64,000 bases of DNA from Symbiodinium natans (taxonomy: Eukaryota; Sar; Dinophyceae; Suessiales; Symbiodiniaceae). The notes under the pieces are model-generated. The model did not search any database. It had not been told where the DNA came from and was given only the letters and a program-made list of their open reading frames with translations. The position numbers and the translations under genes are program-made. The stretch lies in assembly GCA_905221605.1 (NCBI GenBank), contig CAJNDS010002635.1:494418-558417 (forward strand). The letters are read 5' to 3'. How positions within the stretch are numbered: position 1 is the stretch's first letter; each line of letters begins with the position of its first letter. Below are positions 21,390 through 31,479 of this stretch, one piece after another.

Positions 21390-21510
21390 CCTTGGGGACC
21401 AATGAGAAAGCCTAAAATTGGGGTCATATCTACCCTAAACTACTACAACCCCTATTGAGGTACATGAACCCTAAACCCTTTTAGGGTTCATAATTGGTCC
21501 CCAAGGTTGT
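21390..21510. mobile_element. Introner-like element, CCTTGGGG-type TIR
   Basis: CCTTGGGGACCAATGAGAAA to GGTTCATAATTGGTCCCCAAGG. A partly tandem pair of related cores continues at 21600-21755 without clean ends. Confidence 0.65.
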
Positions 21511-21514
21511 CCCT

Positions 21515-21990
21515 GTGTCGCAGGACCGTCGCCTGCCTCAAACATCTGCCGGAAGGCCAAATCAATACCTGAGCTAAGCAGCGATTTCGCTTATTGTGGT
21601 CGAAATTTGGGTCATATATACCCTACACTACTACAACCCCTATTATTCAAGGAATATGAACCATAAACCCTTTTAGGGCTTATATACCCTATACTACTAC
21701 AACCCCTAGTAGTTTAAGGTATATGAACCATAAACCCGTTTAAGGTTGATAGTGGATACGGGACATGGCTGGACCACGGGAGCAGGCAAGCAACGCATCA
21801 GGTTCTGCTCGAACCATGCCTCGTCGTACTCACCTCAATGAAGGATTCTTGCGCCCCCTAAACCCTAACTCCTGACCCTAAACCCTAAATCCTAAACCCT
21901 GATCTCAGTTGCCGGCTGTGAAAGTCCCGCAGCCATCGGAAAAAGAGCCCTTCACGGTCCTCGGCCTCTCTGGCGTGCGCCTGTTGAATT
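21515..21990 (-). CDS. Candidate exons, unknown
   Basis: Minus islands: 21895-21990 (AREAEDREGLFFRWLRDFHS), 21765-21835 (EYDEAWFEQNLMRCLPAPVV) and 21515-21570 (GIDLAFRQMFEAGDGPATQG). They look like pieces of one protein; separators are a short telomeric stretch (21857-21900) and introner-like DNA. Confidence 0.4.
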
Positions 21991-22059
21991 CTTCAAGGTG
22001 GAAGGGTTTAGGTTTTTTTAGGGTTTAGGGTTTAGGAGTTGGGGTTTAGGGTTTAGGGC

Positions 22060-22430
22060 TGAGGAAGGGCTTGGACGCCACTCCCTGGAACCGAAGGTGC
22101 AGCAAAGGCCTGGGTATCCAGGAACCTGAGGACATGCTGGCGGACCTGAGCCATCTAGCTCCGACGCCTCGAGCCGGAAAGAACCGCTCTTTCTGTGAAG
22201 TATGGTAGGGTTTACAGGGGCTTAGGAGGTTGGCTTTATTGGCTTTGCTAGGGCCGTAAACCCTAAACCCTAAACCCTGAACCCTAAACCCTAAACCCTA
22301 AACCCTAAACCCTAAACCCTAAACCCCTAAACCCAGTTGCTTTGGCAGCCTTTGAACCACGATTTCTTTGCCAGGAGACCACCTGGGCGCTGTGGAAGTC
22401 GGCCTCGCTGCGCAGGGCGGCCTGCCAGGG
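22060..22430. other. Two GC-rich islands, coding strand unresolved
   Basis: 22062-22208 reads EPEDMLADLSHLAPTPRAGK on plus. 22335-22430 reads ALRSEADFHSAQVVSWQRN on minus and an open frame on plus. Both are probably exons; separated by a CCCTAAA tract (22258-22335). Confidence 0.35.
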
Positions 22431-22784
22431 CTTAGGGTTTAGGGTTTAGGGTTTAGGGTTTAGGGTTTAGGGTTTAGGGTTTAGGGTTTAGGGTTTAGGG
22501 TTTCGGGTTTCGGGTTTATCGGGTTTTGGGTTTAGGGTTTGTCACATGCTCCGCGCGCATCGCGCAGCGCGCACCACCACGCGGGACGTGCATTGTGGTG
22601 TGCGCCAGGGTTCATGTCCACTCCAACCCGCCCACCCAACCTATGACCTTGGTCGGAACCCTGAACTTATTTGTTGGCTCTCCTCTCAAATGGTTCGGAA
22701 GTCAAAGGCTGCGACTTGTCGGGAAGAGGGCGGTTTAGGGTTTAGGGTTTAGGGTTCAGGGTTCAGGGCTTAGGGCCCAGAACC

Positions 22785-22880
22785 TACTTCTTTGTAGACT
22801 ATTAACGACAAACCCCTTTTACAGGATTCTTAGGTAAGCTACTTTTCTGTAGGTGTTGGGTTCTTGAGGTACTGTTTGAA
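22785..22880. mobile_element. Short inverted-repeat element, AGAACCTAC...GTAGG ends
   Basis: GAACCTACTTCTTTGTAGAC pairs with CTACTTTTCTGTAGG...GGTTC, around ACAGGATTCTTAGGTAA. Relatives lie at 16265-16365 and 29545-29645. Confidence 0.5.
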
Positions 22881-23170
22881 GTTTAGGGTTTAAAGCTGCA
22901 AGTGCATGGAGGCTCCTCCCTGCGCCCCGGGCAGCACTTGCAAGATCTGAAAGTCACCCTAAACCCTAAACCCTAAACCCTAATCCCCCAAAAGTCCTCA
23001 ACCCTCGACTGCCTTTTCAGAACTCTCTTTGGGCTTCCGAAATTCCGAAAGTCGCAGAAAGCGCGGTTTCCCTAATTAAACCCTAAACCCTAACCCTAAA
23101 CCCTAAACCCTAAACCCTAAACCCTAAACCCTAAACCTTAAACCCTAAACCCTAAACCCTAAACCCTAAA

Positions 23171-23265
23171 CGCCGCAGCGCCGCCTCGGCACCATCTTCC
23201 TTCTTTTGCAGAGCCGCACGCCGCAGCGCCGCCTTTGACGGGGCTTGGTAAAGGCAGCTTCTGGG
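23171..23265 (-). CDS. Candidate exon with internal 15-bp repeat
   Basis: Minus reads KAALRRAALQKKEDGAEAAL; the DNA word CGCCGCAGCGCCGCC occurs twice, giving AALRR twice. Confidence 0.35.
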
Positions 23266-23384
23266 CCGAGACAAAAATCCGCAAGGAAGCAGAACAGAAG
23301 AGAGTTTAGGGTTTAGGGTTTAGGGTTTAGGGTTTATAAACATTCACTGAAACCTTTTTTGGAACCTTCAGGGACCACGGAAGA

Positions 23385-24115
23385 CAAGTGAGCTCTCCTC
23401 TCGCTTGGCCTCTTTCTCGTCTGCGGCTTCGGCCTGCTGCAACCTTGGGCCGAATGAGAACTTAGGGTTTAGGGTTAGGGTTTAGGGTTTAGGGTTTAGG
23501 GTTTAGGGTTTAGGGTTTAGGGTTTAGGGTTTAGGGTTTAGGGTTTAGGGTTTAGGGTTTAGGGTTTAGGGTTTAGGGTTTAGGGTTTAGGTGCGCAATG
23601 CTTGTAAACCACAGGTATCCGTGCCGTGGGGACCAACATGAACCCTATGATTGGGGTGAGAAATCCTATACTACTCTACTCCCTATGAAGATATATGGAC
23701 CATAAACCCCCTCAACTCAACCCCAAACCCTAAACCCTAAACCCTAAACCCTAAACCCTAAACCCTAAACCCTACACCCTAAACCCTGAACCCCCATGTC
23801 TGAGGATTCTGCAAGATCTCGCTCTGCTTTGCCAGCCAGCTGCCGAATCTGCCGAACTGGGCCTGTCAGCTGCTAGGGTTTAGGGTTTAGGGTTTAGGGT
23901 TTAGGGTTTAGGGTTTAGGGTTTAGGGTTTAGGGTTTAGGGTTTAGGGTTTAGGGTTTAGGGTTTAGGGTTTAGGGTTTAGGGTTTAGGGTTTCGCGCAA
24001 AACAGGATCCAAACATGCAATCCCGGGCACATGGATCTTCTGGCTCTGGGAGGCGGTCTTGCCGGCGTCGTCCTCATGGATAGCACAGTGCGCACAAACC
24101 TCCAGCTGATGCCCT
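23385..24115 (-). CDS. Candidate exons interleaved with long telomeric tracts
   Basis: Minus islands: 23995-24115 (LEVCAHCAIHEDDAGKTASQ), 23795-23878 (LTGPVRQIRQLAGKAERDLA) and 23385-23462 (PRLQQAEAADEKEAKREESS). Telomeric tracts at 23462-23592, 23715-23790 and 23875-23993 separate them, all presumably intronic. CAHC could be half of a zinc site. Product unknown. Confidence 0.5.
23462..23592 (-). repeat. Interstitial telomeric tract (TTTAGGG)n
   Basis: About 18 units, one shortened. Confidence 0.9.
23875..23993 (-). repeat. Interstitial telomeric tract (TTTAGGG)n
   Basis: About 17 perfect units. Confidence 0.9.
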
Positions 24116-24489
24116 TTTGGTGTTTGGGGTTTAGGGTTGAGGGTTTAGGGTTTAGGGTGTTAGGGTGTAGGGTATCCTTTGGGCAGTTTCCAAAATAGGG
24201 GTAGCCCATTTATACCTCAAATAAAGTAGAACCCTCTTCAAGGGACTCTTAAATAGGGTACCCTTAGTTTCGGGAACCCACCATTTCTTACAAACTGGTG
24301 CCAGATAAGTCACCCTGAGCATCCTGCCCTAAACCAAGGGAGAGGCCAAATGAACCCGAAGAGTGTTCATGGCTTCATATATATATATATATATACACCT
24401 TCATGGGAATGAGAAGCATAGGGTCCATAGCACCCCAATAGGAGTTGTGAAAGCACCATGGGTATATGACCCCAATATTGTCGGGCTCA

Positions 24490-25130
24490 AACTTGATGCC
24501 CAAGGCATGCCTGCTTGGTGCGGCGCCGCTGCACGGCGCGCAGCGAAAGCAGCCTTGCCTGCCCAGGCTGTTGAACGGCACGCTGGGGATCGCACTTCCT
24601 ATACTCTTCAATGGAGCATAGGATCACAAACTCGCAGCCCTAAATCCTAAACCCTAAACCCTAAACCCTACACCCTAAACCCTAAACCCTAAACCCTAAA
24701 GCCTAAACCCTAAACCCTAAACCCTAAACCCTAGCCCTAAACCCTCGAGCCTCGGCCTGCTCCAGGGCTCCGCGGAGCGCCTGGGCCGAGTGCGCTCTCG
24801 AGAGGCTCCCATCTCAAAGAAAGGATCCAGGGTTTAGGGTTTAGGGTTTAGGGTTTAGGGTTTAGGGTTTAGGGTCCAAAAGGATCAAGGGCTCAGGGTT
24901 TAGGAGTTTCAGGGTTTTAGGGTATAGGGCCTACAGGGTTTAGGGCTTACAGGGCTTTCAGGCTTTATAGGGCTCAAAAAGTTTGAGGGCTGTACTTTTG
25001 GTTTTGGGGGCACATGCCTGGACGGTTTCTTCCGCGGTGGCGATCTCCCTCTCCAGCTCATTCGGAGAGAACTCCTGCAGCGAGCAGAGGAAAACTGTCG
25101 AAGCCAGCGAGACAGATCCGCATAGGCATA
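24490..25130 (-). CDS. Candidate multi-exon gene, helical protein, unknown
   Basis: Minus islands: 24995-25130 (LQEFSPNELEREIATAEETV), 24745-24825 (LSRAHSAQALRGALEQAEAR) and 24490-24610 (EFVILCSIEEYRKCDPQRAV). They share a helix-rich, charged style. Telomeric tracts separate them (24640-24745, 24830-24875), the latter between 13-bp near-repeats. Confidence 0.5.
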
Positions 25131-25149
25131 TAGCAATATGCTCTTAATG

Positions 25150-25590
25150 TAGTATTCTAGTATTCTAGTATTCTAGTATTCTAGTATTCTAGTATTCTAG
25201 TATTCTAGTATTCTAGTATTCTAGTATTTAGCATTATAGTATCATAGTATTATAATAATATAGTATTATAGCATTATAGTATTATAGTACTATAGCATTA
25301 TATATAGTATTATAGTATCTTGGGATTATAGCAATATAGTATTATAGTGTTATAGTATTATAGTAGTATAGTATTCTAGTGTTATAGTATTGTAGTATTA
25401 TAGTGTTAAAATTATAGTACTAGAGTATAAAAGTGTTATAGTATTATAGTATTATCGTATTATAGTATTATAGTATTATAGTATTATAGGAAAATAGTAC
25501 TAATGGAGTGATATAGCAATATAGTGTTTTCTAATACAACAATATAGTACTACAGTCATATAGTAGCAAAAGTAGCATAGCATAAGGTGG
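25150..25590. repeat. TATTCTAG octamer array grading into TAGTATTATAG words
   Basis: About nine perfect TATTCTAG units (25153-25226), then about 350 bp of imperfect TAGTATTATAG units. AT-rich, unlike anything else in the window. Confidence 0.9.
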
Positions 25591-25594
25591 GCTT

Positions 25595-25700
25595 CCAGTT
25601 CAGTTCTGGGATCAATGTGCAGCCCTTCACAGCCTCGGGTGCTCGGCCGCCGTCGCCCGGAAGCGCCATGAGCGCGGATCTCTTCGCTGCAGAATGCTTG
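25595..25700 (-). CDS. Candidate exon, unknown
   Basis: Minus reads QAFCSEEIRAHGASGRRRPS then GCEGLHIDPRTELEA. Confidence 0.35.
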
Positions 25701-25701
25701 T

Positions 25702-25880
25702 ATAGGGTTTAGGGTTTAGGGTTAGGGTTTAGGGTCTAGGGTCTAGGGTCTAGGGTCTAGGGTCTAGGGTTTAGGGTTTAGGGTTTAGGGTTTAGGGTTT
25801 AGGGTTTAGGATTTAGGGTTTAGGGTTTAGGGTTTAGGGTTTAGGGTTTAGGGTTTAGGGTTTAGGGTTTAGGGTTTAGG
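25702..25880 (-). repeat. Telomeric tract with an internal GGGTCTA block
   Basis: TTTAGGG units flank six GGGTCTA units (25730-25770), the same variant as at 3.4-3.5 kb. Confidence 0.9.
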
Positions 25881-25889
25881 GGCAAAAGA

Positions 25890-26075
25890 CTGTGGTGCTC
25901 CTCTGCGTCTCTGGGATACACCAACCTATGCCAACTGAAGCAAGAGCGCAAAGCCCAACACCTCTCGAGTCAACTTGCGAGAAACAGAACGCGCTGCCCC
26001 TAGAATTGAGCTGCGGAGCGCGCGACGGCAGAAAGCACAAAGACACGTCAAACGAAGAAGATGCCCGCACTCCGC
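25890..26075 (+). CDS. Diverged copy of the 36.1-kb segment, possible exon
   Basis: Plus DNA here aligns with 36080-36260 over about 150 bp with indels (shared words CAACTTGCGA and CGAAGAAGATGCC). Protein comparison gives LSSQLARNRTRC here against GLSCMLLDDSRK-type readings there, not in one consistent frame, so at least one may be a pseudogene. Confidence 0.35.
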
Positions 26076-26219
26076 CGCCTCATGACAGCCTCCGTCAGAG
26101 AGCATTCTGTAGGTCCTAGTCATAGCCGTAAATGGAGTGCAAGACTTGCTACAGTATCATCACGGATCAATGCTCTCGTGCCTAACGGCCTGGAGAACTC
26201 ACAGAACGAACAGAGTTGG

Positions 26220-26286
26220 ATGGGAAGAGAGAGAGGGAGAGAGAGAAAAACAAAAAAAAAACTGAGAGAGAGCGCAACTGAAAGAG

Positions 26287-26321
<35 letters not shown>

Positions 26322-26500
26322 AGGGAGGGAGGGGGAGGGAGGGAGGGCAGGAGGGAGGGAGGGCGGGAGGGAGGAAGGGCTGGAGGGAGGGAGGAAAGCA
26401 TGAGAAAGGGAGAGAGGGCAGAACAGGGAAGAAGACAAGAAAGGAAGGGAAGCAGGTGGAGGGAGGGAAGCACGGGGAGGGAGGGAGGGAGCAGGAGCGG
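26220..26500 (+). repeat. GA-rich low complexity
   Basis: (GA)n and GGGAGGGA runs. The long serine/leucine/proline frames on minus are artefacts. Confidence 0.9.
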
Positions 26501-26640
26501 AAGTGTGCGAGGCCCGAAGGACTGGATTGGATGACAACTTCGTGTTCATCGTCACAACCCCCTGCAACAGAAAGAAAGCTCCAGCCAGGAATGCGCTTAG
26601 GGTTTTTGGGTTTAGGGTTTAGGGTTTAGGGTTTAGGGTT

Positions 26641-26706
26641 TTTTGCAGGGTGCGCCTAGTAGTGGCCGAGACCGGCGCCAGAACAGGGCACAGACCCATT
26701 GCGCAC
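26641..26706 (-). CDS. Short exon-like segment, paralog of 38325-38395
   Basis: Minus reads AQWVCALFWR; the 38.3-kb copy reads ERWIQSLFWR. DNA identity is high in the shared part and falls off downstream, as at an exon end. Confidence 0.4.
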
Positions 26707-26734
26707 GAAAGCATCACGAAGGCATTCCGACATT

Positions 26735-26830
26735 AGGGGTACCTTCTTGGGGTCCTGAGTATAAGAGAATCCGACTAGTTTGGGGGTAGGAGTCTATAAA
26801 GGGGGGTCCCTGATACTCGTAAACCCCCAT
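26735..26830. mobile_element. Short element, GGGGTACCTT / GGGGTCC core
   Basis: Begins TTCCGACATTAGGGGTACC and ends TCGTAAACCCCCAT; closest to the copy at 59096-59182. Confidence 0.55.
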
Positions 26831-26929
26831 ATGTTGACAAGCCCCTCAATGCGGCTTGAAGGCCTGAAGACTGCAGAATAGACCCGCTTTCTTGTGTTCA
26901 GGCTGTCGTTGTCCCTTCCAGGATGGGGT

Positions 26930-27065
26930 CTTATACCTTATAATCCCGTAAAAAAAGGCCCTTTATGATTAGACCCTATAATCCCTTAAAAGGCCCTTTA
27001 TGATTATACCTTCTAATCCCTTAAAAAAGGCCCTTTATGGGGTTGATTCTGGGGATTCTAAGGGC
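26930..27065 (+). repeat. Three tandem copies of a 36-40-bp unit
   Basis: Unit: ATACCTTATAATCCC then AAAAGGCCCTTTATG, repeated three times with small differences. It resembles one arm of the element at 27180-27295. Confidence 0.7.
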
Positions 27066-27069
27066 CGAA

Positions 27070-27620
27070 CAGCCTGGTTCTGAAGAGGGGAGTCGAGGTG
27101 CCGAGAAGCTGCAAGCCGAAGCCAATGCGAGCTGTTGAAGGACAGGCGCCCGCTGTCATCCGCACTCCGATACCATGGGCTGTTATACCCTATAACCCCT
27201 TAAAAAGGCCCTATATATATATATATATATATATTTGGTATATATATATAGGGTTGGTTAGGGGGATTATACGGCCTAATAGCCCATGCTGGCAAGAGAA
27301 CTCGCAGAGAGCCTTGAGCGCCCTTTTGTTCTTCGACTGGAAACCAAGCGCATCTCGCGATGCTGCAGCCTTGTGCTGCTCTTTCGGGTCGCGGCCACTG
27401 GTAATCCTTCAATGACCTGGGACCCTCTTAACCGACAGTTTTTTTGGGTTGTCGCCTTCTACTAATGGGTAGTATGGGTTACACCTACGAATTCAGGGGT
27501 AGTTACCTACTAAACTGTAGGTAAGTAGAGTTCCCGGGAGTCCGAAGGAAAGCTGGGCGGCGATGGCAAGCCTAAGTTGTGCGCCTGCGTGCCGGTGCGG
27601 CGGAAGGGCCCCTCGGAGTC
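27070..27620 (+). CDS. Candidate three-exon plus-strand gene, unknown
   Basis: Plus islands: 27072-27185 (LVLKRGVEVPRSCKPKPMRA), 27298-27412 (ELAESLERPFVLRLETKRIS) and 27535-27622 (EGKLGGDGKPKLCACVPVRR). The first gap is an inverted-repeat element (27180-27295), the second a CCTGGGAC-type element (27416-27540). Confidence 0.5.
27180..27295. mobile_element. Inverted-repeat element, CATGGGCTRTTATACC ends
   Basis: CATGGGCTGTTATACCCTAT mirrors ATTATACGGCCTAATAGCCCATG, with AT microsatellite inside. Relatives lie at 825-877 and 60650-60752. Confidence 0.6.
27416..27540. mobile_element. Introner-like element, CCTGGGAC-type TIR
   Basis: CTGGGACCCTCTTAACCGAC mirrors TAGGTAAGTAGAGTTCCCGGG; it separates two good plus-strand islands. 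Confidence 0.6.
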
Positions 27621-28010
27621 GGCAAGTCTTGGCATACATACACGCTATATACGTATATATATTATGTATATATATATATCCATATTTTTGTAGCCCATAG
27701 AAAATGTAAAACACACAGATTACGTCTTACCCTTCCCCCCCAACTCTTTGAGTTCGAGGCGATCTCAAAGGTCTCGAAAGGACTCCTCTGTCTCCTCTGG
27801 GTTCAGGAGGGCGTACACGGACGGGCCAAGCCTCAGGTTTAGGCTTTAGGGTGTAGGGTGTAGGGTTCGTTTGGCACCCAAGGATGAAACCCAGCTTCTG
27901 TCCGACATCCTTTTTTTGTCCGATGGTTGTGCGGACCTCAGAATTGGTTGAATAGATGAACTACAAAAAGGGCACGAGTTCGTTGTGGGGGAAGTACTTA
28001 CTTGGCTCAT

Positions 28011-28130
28011 GAGCGCAGTTGCGCCGCGGGCTCATGCAACATGCGATGCACTGGCCGACTCTTTATGAGGGATCCGTCGAAAGTACTCTAGCATACATGG
28101 CTCAGATGCGACAAGCGTCTTGCATGGTCC
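28011..28130 (+). CDS. Candidate plus-strand exon, unknown
   Basis: Plus reads QLRRGLMQHAMHWPTLYEGS then VESTLAYMAQMRQASCMV, followed directly by a CCCTAA tract. Confidence 0.45.
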
Positions 28131-28431
28131 TAAACCCTAACACTAAACCCTAAACCCTAAACCCTAATTACTAAACCCTAAACCCTATAAACCCTAAACC
28201 CTATAAACCCTAAACCCTAAACCCTAAACCCTAAACCCGAGAGCCTGAAGCTGAGTGGGGGGCGAGCTCGTCAAGATGAGAAGCGAGGCAAGGATGGCCC
28301 TTGGAGGGCAAAAACTGAAGCAGACCCTAAACCCTAGCCCTAAACCCTAGCCCTAAACCCTAAACCCTGAACCCTGAGCCCCAAACCCTAAACCCTAAAC
28401 CCTAAACCCTAAACCCCTAACTCCAAACTGG

Positions 28432-28528
28432 GGAAGTTCTGAGAGGAAGGCGTAAGGCCTGGACTGGGGGCCGAGCTTCTCCTCTTCTGGAAGGCAGGGC
28501 AGTTGTGTCAAGTGAAGTCTCTCTGACT
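28432..28528 (-). CDS. Candidate exon, unknown
   Basis: Minus reads SERLHLTQLPCLPEEEKLGP then QSRPYAFLSELPQ, between telomeric tracts. Confidence 0.45.
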
Positions 28529-28612
28529 TAGGGTTTAGGGTTTAGGGTTTAGGGTTTAGGGTTTAGGGTTTAGGGTTTAGGGTTTAGGGTTTAGGGTTTA
28601 GGGTTTCTCTGC

Positions 28613-29060
28613 ATGGGGCGTTTCTCTGGGTCACTCTCTGACAGTTGTCTCACTGTGCGCCCAGATGCAGAATTTGCAGCTTTTTTTGCACCCAGATGTC
28701 GAGAGCGGATTTTTTCTTCCTTAGGGCTCTCAAGCCACCGTCCTGCAGGAACACCACGGACAGGAGCGTCCCCCACAGTGGGATGGTGCAATAGATCAGA
28801 GATGCAATGGCCTAGGATACTTCGCAGCAGTGGGATGGGGGGTGGGGGGGGGGGCCCACAACTTCAGGTTGGAAACAGCCTGATGAAGCAAAAAAAACAC
28901 ACCCCTTCAATAGCCTAAAACCCTAAACTCCGTATCATGTTGAGAAAAGAAGCGTGCCCTATACGTACGAGTCGGTGCCTTCCTTTGGGAGTTACATCTT
29001 CGCGGATTCGAGCCTTCAGAGTTTGATGCCACGTACATCGAGGTGGGCCCATGATTGAGA
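28613..29060 (+). CDS. Candidate plus-strand exons, unknown
   Basis: Plus 28931-29060 reads HVEKRSVPYTYESVPSFGSY then IFADSSLQSLMPRTSRWAHD, a convincing frame. 28613-28850 is open on plus (SDSCLTVRPDAEFAAFF) but also on minus. Confidence 0.4.
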
Positions 29061-29259
29061 AGCCGCTGAGGGTCGAAAGCACACCAGTATGGCATGGAAA
29101 CCCTCCCCCCCGTCAGTTGTCAAAGACATGTAGAACATTTGGCATCCCTAAACCCCAAACCCTAAACCCTAAACCCTAAACCCTGAACCCCAAACCCTAA
29201 ACCCGAAACCCTAACCCCAAACCTTAAACCCTGAACCTTAATAACTAATAACAGAAAAC

Positions 29260-29545
29260 ATAATTTTGCACGCAAGTCGCCGGCCCAACGAACTTGAAGG
29301 CAAAGAGCTCGACCACTGCTGGCAGTCCTATCGGCTTTATAGGGGCGCTGTTTAGGGTTTAGGGGTTACGCTGTTTAGGGTTTAGGGTTTAGGGGTACCC
29401 TGTTTGCTAAGTTGTCTCCTCTGTTCCTTCTACACTTCTGTTGCGTGCGATGTGCCATGTGACTATCGACTCGCTGTCCTGTGCACAGCAGGCCGCAAGC
29501 CACGATCTGCGCCCAGATGGCAGGTGAGAGTCCTTAACTCTGCCT
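29260..29545 (+). CDS. Candidate exons with a canonical GTGAGA donor
   Basis: Plus 29262-29345 reads RRPNELEGKELDHCWQSYRL. 29400-29521 ends GGCAG|GTGAGA and is open in more than one frame. Confidence 0.35.
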
Positions 29546-29884
29546 TAAGAACCCAAAACCTACATGTTTGTAGGTTATTACTACAAGAGCCCTTATAGGA
29601 TTCTTAGGTAACCTACTTTTTTTGTAGGATTGGGGTATTCAACACTTCAATTCTGCCTCCCTGCGGTTAGTCGGGTTTAGGGTTTCGGGGGTTTAGGGTT
29701 TGTGGTTTAAGGTTTAAGGTCTGGGAATGCCAAATGTTCTTTATGTGTGACACCCAGCTCACAACAGCCCTGCCACATAGTTTTCGTGCACTCTGCTTTG
29801 AAGCAGTGTCGCGTGATGGCTTATAACCTAAACCCTAAACCCTAAACCCTAAACCCTAAACCCTAAACCCTAAACCCTAAACCC

Positions 29885-29985
29885 TATTGCAATCCAGGAA
29901 CGCTCGGCAACTGACAGCTGCTCTCCCGTGGTGTAGGGACCTCCGATCTTGTCTTGGTGGATGCATCGGAGACGTAGAGTTTAGG
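29885..29985 (-). CDS. Candidate exon, unknown
   Basis: Minus reads LRLRCIHQDKIGGPYTTGEQ then LSVAERSWIA, a very protein-like frame flanked on both sides by telomeric tracts (29825-29886, 29977-30055). Confidence 0.5.
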
Positions 29986-30051
29986 GTTTAGGGTTTAGGG
30001 TTTAGGGTTTAGGGTTTAGGGTTTAGGGTTTAGGGTTTAGGGTTTAGGGTT

Positions 30052-30385
30052 TAGGTTGCTTCGCTTTGCTAGAGGCGATCCGGGCGGCTGTCGAAGCTGC
30101 TCGCCACGACGCATATCACGGCTGCGGCAACAAGCTGAACCTGCGCAGCTGAGTGCTACCAAGGGTTTAGGGTTTAGGGTTCTTGTGGTATATCGCTCGC
30201 CGAGCATGAAGAGGGCAGCATAGGAACCGCAGAAAACGTATACAGTATAGGACGGGACAGGATGCTTGGAGAAGCAATAAGCTGCGACCAAGTTGCTGCC
30301 GCAAGCCCCACCGCAAAATCATCGCCCCGCGCGTCGTCCGACCCTGACAGGGGCCGTCTGGCCGAGACAGCACTGAGAATTAGGG
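30052..30385 (+). CDS. Candidate plus-strand exons, unknown
   Basis: Plus 30056-30152 reads FALLEAIRAAVEAARHDAYH then GCGNKLNLRS and a stop. 30188-30380 reads EHEEGSIGTAENVYSIGRDR. A hydrophobic minus frame over the second part (SKHPVPSYTVYVFCGSYAAL) is a serious rival. Confidence 0.35.
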
Positions 30386-30449
30386 TTTGGGGTTTAAGAT
30401 TTAAGGGTTAAGGGGGTTAAGGGTTGGGTTAAGGGTTTAGGCTGACTGC

Positions 30450-30575
30450 TTCTCAATCACGCCCCGTTTTGGTCCTTCGCCCTCTTCGGCTTGCTGGGTC
30501 TCGCTTTGGCCGATGATCCGGTTGCTGCGGTAGACGTGGACGGCGAAGAAGAAGGTGCCTCTGGGATTAAAGCAG
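30450..30575 (-). CDS. Candidate exon, unknown
   Basis: Minus reads GTFFFAVHVYRSNRIIGQSE then TQQAEEGEGPKRGVIEKQS. Confidence 0.5.
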
Positions 30576-31011
30576 AACACAAATTATCCAAGCCCCATCT
30601 TTTTAAGGTCTCTTAAGAAGGCTCCCGGCCTAGAATTGCCAGGAGCTCCCCTGGAACATCTTTCAGCAAAGCCTGCCGAAGGCATCATGTCGCTCATACA
30701 AAAGACCCGCCTCATAGGGTTTAGGCCTTAGGTTTTTTTTTTAACAACCCTTCACTCCTTTTCGGGCAGGCCTTAGGTTTAGGGTTTAGGGTTTAGGGTT
30801 TAGGGTTTAGGGTTTAGGGTTTAGGGTTTAGGGTTCATTTCCGTTAGAAATTACAGTACTGCGGGTATATGACCCCACTATGAACTTAGAGGATTATCTG
30901 AACAAAAAGCTTCCCTAAACCCTAAACCCTATAAACCCTAAACCCTAAACCCTATAAACCCTAAACCCTCGACCCGAATCCCTGAACCCTAAACCCTAAA
31001 CCCTAAACCGC

Positions 31012-31205
31012 CCGGGGCCTCATGCGGCATCGGCGCAGGAGGCTCCACAATGGACAGGAAGTTGAAGAGTCGCTCGAAGACAGCTCTGAGAGGTGGAACC
31101 TGGCCAGTAGGTTTAGGGTTTAGGGTTTAGGGTTTAGGGCTTAGAGGGGTGGAACCTGGCCAGTAGTAAGGAATGCCGCTTCCTCCTCCATTACAACCAC
31201 CTAGC
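31012..31205 (-). CDS. Exon pair separated by a 56-bp telomeric intron, unknown product
   Basis: Minus 31156-31205 reads VVMEEEAAFLTTGQ and 31012-31099 reads VPPLRAVFERLFNFLSIVEP then PAPMPHE. The 23 bp CTACTGGCCAGGTTCCACC(C/T)CTC occurs at both sides of a 33-bp telomeric insert. Splicing CAG|GTTCC...CAG|GTTCC (31100-31155) yields the continuous TTGQVPPLRAVF. Unspliced reading hits TAA. Product not recognised. Confidence 0.65.
31088..31166 (-). repeat. Telomeric insert with 23-bp flanking duplication
   Basis: Copies at 31088-31110 and 31144-31166 differ at one base. Between them, 33 bp is TTTAGGG repeat with a TTAGGGC end. Confidence 0.85.
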
Positions 31206-31479
31206 GTTAGGGTTTAGGGTTTAGGGTTTCGGGTTTTTAGGGTTTAGGGGTTTAGGGGTTTAAGGTCTAGAACCCAAGGGTGCGGAAAGCCCTTCCTTAT
31301 ATTCTCCTCGTTAGAGGTTAAGGAACCAAAACACCCCACACCCGGAGCCCTAAAACCTCTAAAACCCTTAAACCGTACAAACCCTGTTAACCCTATACTA
31401 CGCTCCTACATACGCTACTTCCCTAAACGCTAAACCCTAAACCTAAACCCTAAACCCTATACCCTATACTCTATTAGGA

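Noticed and set aside
26120-26567. Serine/leucine/proline-rich minus frames up to 122 codons
   Set aside because: Translation of GA- and GGGAGGGA-rich low complexity DNA.
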